The notes: generated by a model from the letters alone, not told the origin. Positions 10,960-45,466 are shown, numbered from the stretch's first letter. The stretch: DNA of 64,000 bases from Meghimatium bilineatum (GCA_034231615.1 CM067302.1:8087114-8151113); one strand, 5' to 3'. A program made the numbers and translations.

Positions 10960-11465
10960 GGATTGGCATTAGAATGTTGTCTTCTGATGTTTTCATTTCT
11001 GATACTCCTTTATTGTTAAGTTACTCCAAGAATTCTACAGAGACATGTCATTTCTGTTGTAGCAATTTTTCTTGTTAGTGTCCCCGTTTGACACTGGTAG
11101 CATAGTGTGATATTTGTTTTTTAGTACAAATGTTTATTTTTTTTAAATATGAAACATCTGCCCTAAGAGTACAGGAGTATGCTATGATGCATGTGTATTG
11201 GATTTCTTTGCTGTTATTCTAGTCATCTCTTATAATTTGCATGGTACAGTATTGCTATTCTTTGCAAAGTGTTCCAGTACCTGACAACACATGCAAAATT
11301 TCCCTATGTGGATCTATTGAGATCCTCAATATATTTATATAGTGAATCATGATTATTATTTACCTCATGTCCTGAACAATCCAATACCACTGTATAACAG
11401 TCAATTATACATGCATTTGATTATACGAAATTGTGTGGCGTCGACATGCCATTAAACTCGTGACA
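10960..11465. other. Unassigned AT-rich stretch
   Basis: No open frame, repeat unit or family similarity is recognised. Confidence 0.4.
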
Positions 11466-11469
11466 TGTA

Positions 11470-11591
11470 GCTTGAAGTATATTTTTATGGTTTTCTCTGG
11501 TGTTGGATTCTAGTTTTCAAAAGCTTGCAGAAAAGAAAGGGAGTGTGTGAATATTACTATGTTCTTTGGACAAGTAACATTTTTGTATTTG
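11470..11591 (+). repeat. Repeat R, uninterrupted copy
   Basis: The collinear counterpart of 8634-8699 joined to 9136-9210. It serves as the paralogous empty site for the Lin-3 insertion: agcttgcagaaaagaaaggg here against agcttgtagagcagaaaggg after removing the LINE. Confidence 0.8.
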
Positions 11592-11599
11592 GTGATGAA

Positions 11600-13806
11600 T
11601 GAGAGGGGAGTTTCTAAAATTGCTATCACCTCTGTATGAGTTCTGCAAAACTCTCCACACGGAGCAGATACTTCAATGTTGGCTTTATATTTTTTTTAAA
11701 TACTGAAAAATACAATACAAGTATTGCAAACACCTATGAAACTTGATAACAAAATGACAAAGATAAATGGCGATACCAGTCAATTTTAATGATTTCCAAT
11801 AATGCATGAAAAATATGAAACAACTGGGATTTGATTCATTTCAGTTCTCTGACAGTGACGGTAAAAAATTTAGTGAACAGCTGAAATAGCAACTGAATAA
11901 ATGACTCAGAAAATGAACAATTTCATCTTGTGAGAAAAACATTTTTAATTTGTTTGGTCATCAAGGATAATGTTTCTGACCCATTCGTCTAGCACACATA
12001 CAACCATCATACACATACGGGTCTCCGTTCACACAGACATACACATGTCTCCTAGATTGGCAAGCAATAAGAAAACATCACCACAGGAAGCCATAAGTTT
12101 GGGGGCAGTCAAGTGAAAAGAACGCTGCAACAAGCAATTGATGAAACTGAGACACCAGTGTCCACGCAAGAATATAGCACAGATGGTCATACAATTTGAA
12201 GTCAATGATCCACATGTTTGCCTCGCAGAAATTGGTATATCTTTACTGGTTGCGGTTATACTCTTCACGCATCAAAATAAGAGAAATCTTCCCCAACATT
12301 TAGTTCTTGTAAACCTGTCCTGTTCCACATCTTTAACATTCATTGTTACAATGAGGATGGCTTTTATTTAAAAACAAATTACTAAATTGTGGAGGAACAA
12401 TAAAAAACTTTTCATGTCAAACTACAGAATGTGGTCAACAGTTACGCTAAGACTACACAGAACTGTGACACTAAGTTCAGTTATTCTTTTCCTCAAATTA
12501 GAATATGTTAAGCAATCATCAGATATGGTCAGAATTAAAGTTATATATGTCAAGTCATCACAATTCTTTGTGGTTATTTCACTCGAAATGAACTACAATT
12601 GATCAGGCTCATTCAATCAAGTGCCATGCCGAGTGGCGTAGGCGATCATGTCTCTTCAGAACTCTGGTTCAATGTTAAGTTCAGTTAATAAAAGTAGTGC
12701 GACATCTTTTGTCAGTGACAACACATCTAGAAATTTCTGTCTTCTCCTCTGTCTCTTCTCACTTGATCTTTCCAGTGGCACTAAATGTTTTGCTTCTCAC
12801 ATGACAATCCCTAAAAATCAATGCTGAGACGTCATAAAAAGTAAGAGTCCTAGACAACAACTGAATGAAGGGAAGAACAACTGCTCAATAAGAATGCCAT
12901 AAAATGTATCTACCACTGACCTCCTATAATAAATCTGCCCTCTAAGAAACTCAGTTCCCCTTGCATGAAATCTACATAATTTTAAACAAGTTAAGACAAG
13001 AAGTCATTAAAAGAAAATTTAACAATTCATCAAGTGCCTCTGCTTCCTTTGTTTAATTCAACTACAGTAACATCAAGATCTACAACTGTGTGACAATGAG
13101 AACAGAATGCAATGATGAACCAATACAGATAGACACATCATGACAGGACTATTTTAACATGTTTCAAGCAGTGTTTTTTATCTGAGCTTGAATCAAGCAT
13201 CAAATATTTTAAACAGTGTTGGGGTATAATCTGGACAGCGGCCATATGCAGACTGCCAAGCCATGCTGATTTAAAACTAGTATAGCACCGGCCCAAGTTA
13301 AAAGAAAAAACTGCCTGTTACATGGAAGAACCTAACAAGACAATGCATATCAGCTCTTCCCACATGGTAAATGCTTACTCTGGCACAACCAAAATAGGTT
13401 GCCCATCACTGATCTAAAATGATAGCAATAAAACACTTTTGAAAATCTGTGAAGGAATCACACAACAATGAAACATATTGGAAGTAAGCATTGTTTGTCT
13501 TGTAGTTTCCCTCCCTCCCAGACCGTGCACATGTTCAAGTAAAGTTAATCCATTGTGTACAGTACTACATTCAAATTCTAGGTACACCCAATAATCTGAA
13601 TGCAGTATGAACATTCATAATCTCATCTATCTGTGTGGTTATTAGAGAAATATGAAAATGTTTCTGCACTATAGACCCAAAAAATGGATACGTGGAACAG
13701 AAGAAAACCACTGCTGACTCATACTTTATGTTCACACCACTTAGTATATACACACAATCCCACTAACGTACAACAAAACACCATCATCTTTCATGGTTCT
13801 TGTTAA
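11600..13806. other. Non-coding region downstream of Anp32, probable 3' UTR at right
   Basis: No coding sequence is recognised. For Anp32, transcribed leftwards, the first canonical AATAAA on the minus strand below the stop is at 12363-12368, giving a 3' UTR of about 1.4 kb if used; an ATTAAA lies nearer, at about 13054-13059. A tRNA-like segment at 12628-12680 (gccgagtggcgtaggc, then ggttcaatgtt) could be a SINE head. Confidence 0.35.
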
Positions 13807-36263
<22,457 letters not shown>

Positions 36264-36560
36264 TTAGTACTCCAAGAGATGAATATACCACTTAAAATAT
36301 GACAGAAAACCACAATTCTGTATTCGAGAAGAAGGATCTACACTAACACAGTGCGCGCGAGATATCAATGATCTGAGGGCGCTGCGTTGATTGGTTGAAA
36401 GTGGTCCTGGGGCATGTGGTAATCTAATGAATATTTAGTATCAAACACACGATGCAGCCAATGGAATGCTTTTCCGTATGCTAAATAACAAAACCACGAG
36501 GAAAATCTATTTATATTTTCACCACGTGGTTATGGACTTATTGTTTACAATTTAATGTAT
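36264..36560 (-). promoter_or_regulatory. Anp32: Probable Anp32 promoter and 5' UTR
   Basis: Directly upstream of exon 1. It contains a CCAAT box on the gene strand (36390-36394), a second CCAAT on the other strand (36458-36462), a CACGTG E-box (36523-36528), a CpG-containing stretch around gtgcgcgcga (36350-36360), and a TATA-like gaaaatataaata (36507-36519). The TSS is not determined. Confidence 0.4.
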
Positions 36561-36569
36561 ATTTATTAA

Positions 36570-37100
36570 TCAGAAATAAAAATGGAGTTCAACATAAAAA
36601 TTACATATCCAAGACAATTGATCTACACCATTAATATTGGATTAAAATACGATGTGCAAGTAATTGTTACTACTGTTGTTTCTCGAGTAATCTTATGAAT
36701 AAACTTTTATTTTTAAGAGTTATGCACCATATATTGTTATAATTATGTTATTATATATTATGTATGTACACACGAAAGCAGTACAAATCTACACCTATAT
36801 ATTAATGACAGACCGTAGATAAGGGGGGGGGGGTCCTTTAACAAATCGGAACATGATTTTTAGTACTAGAAACTTGGCAAAAAAGGCGGACTAAAATCAC
36901 ACAAAAAACATCCCATAGCGTTTTTGACAAAAATGCCATCGAAGTTTTCCGCACATGATAGATCTGACACAGAATAGCACACGAATTGATTTTTTGTAAA
37001 GATAAACGCCACATCCCCTTCCTCATTGAGGAGAGCATTCTCCTACGACTTTGATTAAGGGGGGAGACTGGGCATTTATGAATGGTATATAGCATATTTC
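36570..37100. other. Unassigned, AT-rich
   Basis: Nothing recognisable except a short G run at about 36823-36832. Confidence 0.4.
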
Positions 37101-37104
37101 CAGT

Positions 37105-37350
37105 GGCAATATACGGTTGTGGGGCATGGACATAAATAAAATAATAGCAAAGAGAATAGCTGATTTCGAAATGAGATGCTACAGAAGAATTATACCATGA
37201 GATGCTAAAAAGACAAATCAAGAAGTGTTAAGACCAATAAACGTCGAAGAGGGTTGGCTCCTTAACATCGTCATAACAAGAAACTATATTTGGGGGGGGG
37301 GGGTGGGGGTGGAAGTGTGGGGTCATATAAAGAGACACCAGCATGGAAAG
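37105..37350 (+). mobile_element. Lin-7 LINE fragment
   Basis: Encodes IAKRIADFEMRCYRRIIP, then KKTNQEVLRPINVEEGWLLN, the conserved region before the WFGHI motif. A G-rich simple tract (37292-37312) has grown in the WFGH position. Confidence 0.65.
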
Positions 37351-37351
37351 A

Positions 37352-39060
37352 TTAATAGATGACAAGGTTCCACTGTTTTGCATAGACAGCTTGTGAGGCT
37401 GATGGGCATATAAGCCTGTAATTGGAGAATGTGTTACCATATTTTCCTGCTTTGAGGAGTGGTATCATTATTGCTACTTTCCTTGCCTGCAGAACATTAC
37501 CTGTGGTCCAGCTTGTGTTAAAGATCTGCAGTAGTTTTACTCTTCCTGCAGTTCCCAGATTTTTAATCATTTCATTGAACAATCCATCAGCTCCAGGGGA
37601 CTTACTCATTTTCAATTTAGATATGCTCGAGTTCTTTCAAGGTGATTGGTGCCTCCATGACTTCAGGTATAGGTTAGCCTTGTCCAATGTTTTGCTGGTT
37701 CTCTCAAACCTCCTGTTGTTTGTCTGGCTAACTTTGACGTTATTATCATCTGCAAAAAGTAATCAGCTGCATGTTAACCTGTTAAAATGTTTCTACCTTT
37801 ATAAAGTGTGATCCTTGTATTTCTCCCTGAACATTCATCATTTACCGGGTAGTTGTTTTACCAGCTTCCATAATTTCCTATTGTCTCTTTCAAGGTTCAG
37901 CAATTCTGTTTTTTTTCTATCCAGCTGCTCCATCTGGCATGTAAAATGGCTCTTTGAAATTCTAGCCATTGTTTGCTGATATTTGTTGTGATTTTCTTGA
38001 CTGTGTCTGTTTTCTACCTGCTGTCTAAATGTTTCTTTCTCATTTTGCAGCTTCTCCAGTTCATCATTCCAGTAGGGTTTGTAGCTTTTGCATGGCCCCT
38101 TGGGTATGGTTTTACTAGCAGCATGTAGTATGCATCTATTAAATTCACTCACTGCTCTATTGATGTCTTTGTCCACGTCATTATCCTTAGCTAGAACACT
38201 GTTTAAATGTTGGTAAATTTTCCAGTCTGCCCTTTTATAGTTCCACCTAAGTGAGTGTGCTACTGTCCTTAATAAATTCATTGTGGATTTCCAAAAATAC
38301 TTGTCTGAGGTCACTACCCCCATGCTACTTTCCAACAACATGTGTGATGTTCCATTCAAGGCCTGGTGAGTGGAATGCCAGGTCTGGTGTAGAGGTGGTG
38401 TGCTGTGCTCTCGTCTTTAGGTGGAGCATCTGGTATTCCGCCCCCTCCATATACACTTCCAGCTGACATGCATTGATATTGTTTTTAATCAGTATCAAAA
38501 TTCCACCCTTTCGTCTGTACTTTTGGTCTGATAGGTAGCCTCTGATTTTAAAGACTTTATCGCTGCTGAGGAGTGTTTCTTGAATACAGCATAAATTAAC
38601 TTGGTCTTCACATAGCATATTTTCAAGCTCCAATTTTTTGCTGTATCCATCTCTTTTGCTGTTGACATTCCGGTGCATTATTTTAATTTAGGCTGGTTTG
38701 TTTGGCCAGTAGCTCTATTCCCTTGCCTCCTGGCTTCTCTGGGCAATTGAGAAAGACCTCAAGTAATTTTGGTTGTGCCCTTTCGAGGTGTATGGCCTTG
38801 CACCGTCCCTACCTGAACGTCCATCAAAGGGCAGGCACCATAACTATTATTGGATATAGACATGTTCCCATTGTGTTTTGTACATGGCATCCTGATTAAT
38901 TGTGCAGCTTTTGGTTTGTTGCCTCAGTTTTCAGCACCTTCCTTACTTGGGCAAGACTGTGGTTCTTCTCAAGTGGGACTGCCCAACCAGTCTTAGTTTC
39001 CAGCCCCTGATGGCTGAACTAAGCCACATCAAGGTGCTGGCCTCGATGCAGAGATGTTAC
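37352..39060 (-). mobile_element. I-like LINE, 5' half (endonuclease and start of RT)
   Basis: From right to left on the minus strand: non-coding or ORF1-end sequence (39060-38690); an endonuclease start MHRNVNSKRDGYSKKLELEN with NLCCIQETLLSS and KGGILILIKN (38678-38325); a linker with KPYWNDELEKLQNEKETFRQ (38359-37838); and the first RT block MSKSPGADGLFNEMIKNLG with VAIMIPLLKAGK (37615-37352). The order endonuclease, linker, RT with KSPGxDG is the jockey/I plan. It stops before the catalytic RT boxes. It may belong to the same clade as Lin-2, which lacks its own endonuclease here. Confidence 0.8.
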
Positions 39061-39231
39061 AGATAACCTGGGCCAAACTCTACGGTCGATGCTTTCCTAT
39101 ACTGAAATCATGCTCGCGGAGAGAAAATGTTCAGTACCATATGTGCATAGGCAGAATGTGTCTAATTACGTGAGATGAGTTCACTGGCAGTGGAACACCT
39201 CGTACGAGATTGTATTAATTGACCCAAGCCT

Positions 39232-39440
39232 ATCTATCTATCTATACGCTGTGGCTCTTGTTTGTCTTGTGGTGTCAGGAGTGACAGAGTTCTCTGGAGA
39301 TGGCCTTCTTGTGTGCTGTTTGTAAGCTTGTTCCTGTGGCTTCTTTGATTTCTGTGATCCATCTTTTACATGGTCTGTCTCTGGCTTTATAGCCAGTCTA
39401 TGTGTCATGGCCATTTGTAGCATGTTATCCAAGCCTAAAT
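39232..39440 (-). mobile_element. Lin-4 LINE 3' end
   Basis: Matches 29325-29600 (atggccatctccagagaac and the cagcgtatagatagatag tail). Short and interrupted. Confidence 0.8.
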
Positions 39441-39469
39441 CCCTGATTACTATCTCCTCTGAGAGAGCC

Positions 39470-39740
39470 ACTTAGGGACATGCTTTGGCTTTGACCTGTA
39501 AATTCCATGGATACAGTAGGTGGAAAACCATCAAGGCGCAGTCAAAACATCCATTGCCTGGCAACAGATAGGAAGGGTGTCACAGGGTTCGGAAGCCCAC
39601 CCAAATTGAAGGCATGCCAAAAACGAAAGTGCTGGACTCTCCGGGGCCAAAAAAGATAACTTTTCTGGTAGCACAATGTACTTCATGCCCCTGACAGAAA
39701 TCACAAGCACTTTCATGTTAGTTATCAGAAAGTGAACACA
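39470..39740. other. Unassigned
   Basis: Moderately GC-rich; the minus-strand open frame 39531-39809 has no recognised content. It may be LINE 5' sequence but this cannot be shown. Confidence 0.35.
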
Positions 39741-39742
39741 GA

Positions 39743-40050
39743 AGAAGATGAAAGATGATGTTACAGAAGGATCATGAGAATAGCATTGACAGCAAAAAAG
39801 ATGAACCAAGAAGTGTTCAGAACGGCAAATATCAAACAGAGAAGAAGATTAGCTGCTATATAACATTACAATATAAATCTCGAACAAAGAAGAAGATTGG
39901 GTTCTTTACAACATAAAAGTAGAGTTTTTTTTGGCTCATGCAACAAGTGTTGTTTTAAAAAGTGGTATTTTCAACACACTCAGAATCGTTAGTTCAGAAC
40001 ATCCTTAAGGAAGAAGATTCTGGAAAGAATATGTCATACAAAGAAGATAC
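39743..40050 (+). mobile_element. Lin-7 LINE fragment with local duplication
   Basis: Encodes CYRRIMRIALTAKKMNQEVF, then a NIKQRRRL segment; gaacaaagaagaagattggg at 39879 partly repeats caaacagagaagaagattag at 39833. The end gaagattctggaaagaatat at 40014 matches the Lin-7 3' end at 28211. Confidence 0.6.
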
Positions 40051-40289
40051 ATATATATATGTTGACAGATATATATATGAAATACAGGGGCTTCGTGAAG
40101 TTGAGCAAGTAGTGGCCCTCCTAAAATAACCTAAAAGTATGGTGATGAAATAAGCCTCAGACAGAATGGCTCATTTTGATGAGACAAGCCATTTTCAACC
40201 ATAAACAAGAGTCCACATTGATGATATGACCATTTACAAACTGAGCGACTCAAGTCACCTGCCAATTTAAATTTTAAGGGGATAAGATG

Positions 40290-40560
40290 CATGTGTGTTG
40301 CAGGGGCCCTAAAAGGGCAGATTAAACTTTTGACACTTATCTTTCATGCATGTTGTAAGAGGGGACTAGAGTTTTGAGGTGGAGTTAGCAGCACCATCAC
40401 ATATAGGGTCAAAGAGACCCTGAAGCCATGCTAAAGTCGGTTGTCAGACCAAAAGGTGCAGATATCACAGCTAAGCCATAAATAAGGATGCAACATATTA
40501 CATTTTCTGGAATACATCCTGCTGATCTGCAGGAGTGTGAGAGTAATCTCAGATGAAGAG
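40290..40560 (+). mobile_element. SINE-A, nearly full length, diverged
   Basis: Runs from tgttgcaggggccctaaaag through tttcatgcatgttgtaagag, catatagggtcaaagagacc, gtgcagatatcacagc to atacatcctgctgatctgca and tctcagatgaagag. Confidence 0.85.
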
Positions 40561-40689
40561 GATGTGAAATAACTAAATACAATGATAAGCACCCAGTACA
40601 CAGATTTTCCATAACAGAGAAAAGCAAGCAAGCTTTTATTTTAGGAAAAACTACACCCTTAGCAAATTTGTGCCTGTGATCATAGATTC

Positions 40690-41112
40690 AAAACACATAA
40701 ATGAGAAGAATCTGATAGATTTCAAATCACAGAAAAATCTGATAGATTCAAATCACACAAATGAGGAAAATCTGATAGATTCAAATCACATAAATGAGGA
40801 AAATCTGATAGATTCAAATCACACAAATGAGGAAAATCTGATAGATTCAAATCACAGAAAAAATCTGATAGATTCAAATGACATAAATGAGGAAAATCTG
40901 ATAGATTCAAATCACACAAATTAGGAAAATCTGATAGATTCAAATCACAGAAAAAATCTGATAGATTCAAATGACATAAATGAGGAAAATCTGATAGATT
41001 CAAATCACAGAAAAAATTTGATAGATTCAAATCACATAAATGAGGAAAATCTGATAGATTCAGTTCACAGAAAAATCTGATAGATTCAAATCACATAAAT
41101 GAGGAAAATCTT
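40690..41112. repeat. Compound minisatellite, units of about 25 and 33 bp
   Basis: All units share aatctgatagattcaaat; they then continue either cacagaaa or cacataaatgagga, so two unit lengths alternate irregularly. About 14 units. Both strands stay partly open (repeated NLIDSNHTNEE on plus, SDFPHLCDLN on minus) as a by-product. Confidence 0.93.
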
Positions 41113-41429
41113 ATACACTTCCGTTTAAAGAGTAGCAAAGATTCTGATAAAGTAGAATCCCTTTATATTGTTTTATTTTAAAACAAATTTCCCTATACCG
41201 GTATATAAAACAAAATTGTTCAAAATACCCAATTATACTTATTATATATTGTTAGAAGTGTATATAACAAATTTCCATTATTACATACATATATTGTCTG
41301 TCCGACTAGGTTGTTATAACGGGATTCCATTGTACCAACACTAAACAAATAAAACATTACTATAACATATAAAATCTACAAATTGTGCAATAATATCTAT
41401 TCTCAATGGTTCCGTTCCCAAGACAACAT

Positions 41430-41495
41430 ATTGGTTGGAAATCTAGTAAGACCATTGTCCAGCTACAAAAGAGATCCAGTGAGAGTTTGAGAATG
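41430..41495 (+). mobile_element. SINE-B 3' fragment
   Basis: ttggaaatctagtaagacca, ttgtccagctacaaaagaga and gagagtttgagaatg match the SINE-B end. Confidence 0.7.
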
Positions 41496-41509
41496 TAACT
41501 AAAAGTTAA

Positions 41510-41800
41510 TTTGAAAGCAACAGGAATGAAAAATCAGATCAAGTGGTTTGGCCACATTATGAGAATGCATCACGAAATGTTGCCAGCACAGGTATATAAC
41601 CAAATGACATTAGGGTATAAAGCCAGAGGAAGACCATGGAAAAGATGGATAGAAAATGCCAGGGACATTCTGAACAGACACGGTCATAGCACAGCCAAGG
41701 CCACACATCTGGCTTTAGAACGCAAGCTCGAGCTCCAATCACCCCTACGCATAACGGGGAAAGACTGCAGGACATTTCTAATATCTAAGAAGCCAGATAG
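41510..41800 (+). mobile_element. Lin-9 LINE 3' fragment
   Basis: Open for 109 codons: MKNQIKWFGHIMRMHHEM, YKARGRPWKRWIENARDILN, and ATHLALERKLEL. This is the closing part of an endonuclease/RT LINE protein. The region after 41750 is non-homologous to known tails. Confidence 0.75.
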
Positions 41801-42228
41801 CTTACAAAAAGTCGAGGGCATTTTCCTAATACATGTTTGAACATGTGATGATACATGTGAATCAGGCTTGAAATAGGTAGAACTGCAGGAAACTATCATC
41901 TTACAAAGGAAAATTGAAAACATATGTTATTGAAGTCTTGTGAATCTATTGAAGCACACAGGAAAACACACACACACACACAACACCAAATGAAAACACA
42001 AATTCCAGAATATTGTATGTGATCACAGCAAAATTGTAAGGTTTTGGTACTTTCATAAGTTATGCTTTTAAGATGTGAAATATGCCTTTAAGATGTGAAA
42101 TATGCCTTTACACAAGTATGGAGAATTTCACTGAAAGAGGAAAGGACAACTTAAAAGTTGTGGAAAATGAAAAGCAGTTCTTTTTTAGCAGTTATAGTTG
42201 AAAAGATGTAGAGAATTTACTTTATTCT

Positions 42229-42335
42229 ACTTGCGAGGGAGAGGAGATGGCTACCGCCCTCATATAGCAGAGCCTCTGAAATGTGAGATCCCTAACATCT
42301 CACTACCTACAGCAGTTAATAAATGCTATGTGTCA
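42229..42335 (+). mobile_element. SINE-D 3' fragment
   Basis: Matches the second half of the 55763-55997 element: cgagggagaggagatggcta, ccgccctcat, tgaaatgtgagatcc, ttaataaatgctatg. Confidence 0.8.
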
Positions 42336-42439
42336 ACTTTACTTTGGTTACCCATGTGCGATGTCCAAATTAAAACAACTGAAAACAACTGCAGCATGGT
42401 GCACAACACTTGAACTAAGATATGTTTGTTACGTACATG

Positions 42440-42518
42440 TCTGTTCTCAGTGGCGAATTGCGGCCGCGAAACATGGACAACAAATAAAACTACAGCTAAG
42501 AGAATAGAGGTTTTCAAA
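42440..42518 (+). mobile_element. Lin-7 LINE scrap
   Basis: Encodes ETWTTNKTTAKRIEVFKMQ, the YGxETWTLNK region of Lin-7. It is abruptly joined to Lin-1 sequence. Confidence 0.6.
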
Positions 42519-43395
42519 ATGCAAGCATGGCAGAACATGGATGGCAGAGGCCGAAGACACACTGTGAAGAGTATGTGAATTTGAAGAAATAGGAAACGGC
42601 AGTGAATTGGTGGAGGTAGACACTGAGAAGAAATTACTGACTAAAGTAATAATACAACTAGATAAAGCATGTAGAAAATGGACGGACGTCAGGGCTCAGG
42701 ATACAGTGCACGAACTTGCCCAACTGCACTCAAAACTACAAGACATAATTATATACACAGATGGCTCCGCTACAGTAACACAAATAAAAGCGGTTGGGGT
42801 TTTGTTGCCTACATAAACGCCGTGAAGTTGGTTGAGAAATCTTCAGCATATTCTACTGTCACATTGAGCATGAGGATGGAGATAGTGGGAGTTACAGCAG
42901 CACTTAATTGGTTGATAACTGATACAGCAATATACCTGGTAATACTCACAGACTCTCATAGCATGCTGTGCAAGATAGAAAGTTCATGCTAAGAAAAGAA
43001 TGGTTGGACTTACTGAACAACTCATTTGTCCAGAGCATCACATGGATATACTGCCCTGGTCATGCTGGGATCAGAGGAAACGAGAGAGCTGACTTATTGG
43101 CAGGCAATGCGATAGACGGCACATAGCTGAGAAGAGATAAATCATACTTAATGAAGGCAGTAATAAATTCATTTCAAGATGCAGATGATGTCAATGAGGC
43201 TGAGAACGTGCACATACAGAGAATGTTAGAAATGGACGTATCCAGAGGTGAGGGAAGGAAAAGTACATTTTTTGGAAAGTCCCAAAATCACACAATCAAC
43301 ACTTAACCGGGACTCTGAGTCTACATACACTGGGATGGCTGCTGGGGAGCACTTATGGGAATGTCCAGCGTGCTGTGAAGACAGTTTCTAATCAA
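42519..43395 (+). mobile_element. Lin-1 relative, RNase H end
   Basis: Collinear with 7020-7880 of the long Lin-1 copy: GRTWMAEAEDTL, IIIYTDGSATV, SMRMEIVGVTAALNWL, ILTDSHSML, WIYCPGHAGIRGNERADLLA and GEHLWECPACCED. The acidic RNase H positions (D in TDGS, E in MEIV, D in TDSH, D in ERAD) are all present, although stops and frame changes break the reading. Confidence 0.85.
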
Positions 43396-43404
43396 GAATA
43401 AAGG

Positions 43405-43695
43405 TTTTGAAAATGAGTCCTGAGATTATCATGGACAGCAAGGAAGACCAACCAAAACGTGCTGAGCAAAATCAATGCCCAAGAAGGCAGACTTTTAAAC
43501 ACAGTATAAGGTTTTATCAGTCAGAGACATGATGGAATGGAAAGAGTGTTGTTGGAGGAGCGATACAAGGCAGTAGAGGCAAATGCTGACCATGATGTTA
43601 CTGGACAAGAGATATTTGGAAATGCAAGCACATGTCACTAAAGGAGGTGGGACAACTTGCCAGAGACTGCTGGAATTTGGTCACATGACAGACAC
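43405..43695 (+). mobile_element. Lin-7 LINE 3' end
   Basis: Encodes LRLSWTARKTNQNVLSKINA, QEGRLLNTV, HDGMERVLLEERYKAVEANA, HDVTGQEI, then a closing segment like that at 28090-28245. Best defined member of the Lin-7 group here. Confidence 0.7.
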
Positions 43696-43854
43696 ACCTC
43701 ATATATACTCCATCTCTCTAAACGAAGCGGCAATCCGCCTGCTAAGTGTATCATTGATAGCATTAACTCTACAGTGATAATTTAAGCGATGATCCCAAGG
43801 GATCTCTGAAAAAATCCACTTGTAAACAAGATGACATGCAATGGATTCTAACTG

Positions 43855-43915
43855 CGACCACTTGAGCACAAAGCTAATGGCTTAACCACTACACCAATGA
43901 GACCCTATCTCAGTT
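43855..43915 (-). mobile_element. tRNA-like SINE head
   Basis: Minus strand: cattggtgtagtggttaag (A-box-like) and gcagttagaatcc (B-box-like) about 30 bases later. It does not fold as an intact tRNA, so a tRNA-derived SINE head or tRNA pseudogene is more likely. Confidence 0.5.
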
Positions 43916-43999
43916 CTGGTTCTAGCAGTCAGATATGAATCACTGATTACTACAGCCCATGCCCTGGTCATTTATATGATGACCAGTAACTTGCTTTAC

Positions 44000-44990
44000 A
44001 ACCAGAAAATAGGCATGTACGTGATAAGCAGAAAGTACCTTACCCTCTCAGCAACCAGAGTATATGAGTGGAAAGTACTTTTACAACAAGAGAATAAGTA
44101 GAAAAGTAACTTGCATCAATTTTTTTTAATGTGGCTACCTCTTTGTTGTAGTTTTTCAGTAAAGCACTGAGAAGGGGGGGGGGGTATAGTTTTATAGTGC
44201 TATTTTATTTTTCTAACACAGGGAGGGGGAGCTTTAAACCAAAACCCTGCCCCCTACTTTTACATGACTGAGTCTAGTCTAAACAGCACCATTGTCATTT
44301 TATCTTAAGTATCCCCTATTATATTAAAAATATGTCCAGTTGAATGTACTTTTAAATAGAATGAAGGGGGACATATTAAATCACTAGTCTTAAAGCCAAT
44401 ACCATTGCTAGGTGGTCTGTGCTGAAACATTTACTCATTATGTCTGCAAATTTTTTTACTTCTTTTATCGTGGGCTGCATGGACATTCCAGTTTATCAAT
44501 GTCAGCATGTATAGTCCTATCCTTACACATCCATTGGATCAGACTGTGACACTAGTATGTGGTTAGTCCAAGTGGATGTGCTTAAAAAGTTATAAAAAAG
44601 TCATAACGGTAAAATAGTTGGTAACGGTAAAACGTAACGTTAGCCAGTAAGAGGTGTTAGATCTACTATGCAGAACTGCAACTTTCTTTGAGGAGAGGGG
44701 ACATGCACTATTTTTTAAAGTGCTTCGTACCCTGTCATTTGTACAGCTGGATGTACTGGGACAGTAGCCTTTTCCAAGAACCTCTTTATACAAGCAATAA
44801 TTTCAAGCAACAACGATTACAATAATCTAACAGTATTTCTATTAGTAGACAGTTCTTGTGTTGTGCTATAGTAAACCTGTATCTGGTCAAAAGTTTTAAC
44901 AAAATTTTCAAAAGGCTTAATATGGAGACAATGGATTCACTCAAGTGTGTCGAGCCTGGACTACGGATAGTCATTTTAACCAGTTCACAG
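44000..44990. other. Unassigned
   Basis: No gene or family recognised. A run of G occurs at 44175-44186. The block ttataaaaaagtcataacgg and nearby taacggtaaaa repeats (44590-44640) are simple local duplications. Confidence 0.4.
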
Positions 44991-44999
44991 GGAAGCTCT

Positions 45000-45060
45000 C
45001 AATTTTCCCGCGCTTTCTTCACGTGCTCTCCTACACATGACGTCACGCGCTGGGAACGTG
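45000..45060. promoter_or_regulatory. Promoter-like cluster: E2F, E-box and CRE motifs
   Basis: Within 45 bp lie ttttcccgcgc (E2F-type, 45003-45013), cacgtg (E-box, 45020-45025) and the palindrome tgacgtca (CRE, 45038-45045), in a CpG-containing patch that is unusual for this window. No gene was firmly placed on either side. The ATG at 44974 on the minus strand opens 62 codons of unknown content. Confidence 0.35.
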
Positions 45061-45170
45061 CCTTACAGAGCACACTATCAATAAAATACATATTTCCCTA
45101 TACATAAACCAATGTTCACAAATTAAGATAAGTTCATTCCTAGGCAACATTTATTTGCAATGCTGCATAC

Positions 45171-45466
45171 CTTTACGAATCAATCCATGAAGTCTTCTTT
45201 GTTGTTTAGACCTATTGTCCGGCAACATTAGTTCTATTACCGTGGGTTGGGCCTCAATGACCTTGGATAGCAACGCCACTATTCTACATTCCATCTTGCA
45301 TAGCATTTCTCGAATTATTAGTTTACTACTACGATAAAATTGTTCTACACATAACCGGTACAAAATAATTAACATTTCATGTTCTTTGCCATAAATTTCA
45401 CTAACAACAACCTCCGTGATTATTGTGAAATTGTTAGCACAAGAAAACGTGTCTGATTCACACTCG
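45171..45466 (-). CDS. Possible exon of an unrecognised gene
   Basis: An open frame of about 98 codons on the minus strand, bounded by a good acceptor (GAATTTTCAG) at its start and a possible donor (AAAG|GTATGC) at its end. It encodes TEVVVSEIYGKEHEMLIILY, later REMLCKMECRIVALLSKVIE and PDNRSKQQRRLHGLIRKG. The composition is that of a helical soluble protein and it has no repeat match in the window. I do not recognise the family. It may also be a chance open frame; without splicing it would end in MQHCK and a stop at 45151. Confidence 0.3.

Noticed and set aside
40722-41030. Low-complexity SDFPHLCDLN protein
   Set aside because: By-product of the compound minisatellite at 40690-41112.
43855-43915. 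A functional tRNA gene
   Set aside because: A- and B-box-like bases are present, but acceptor and anticodon stems do not pair convincingly; a SINE head or tRNA pseudogene fits better.
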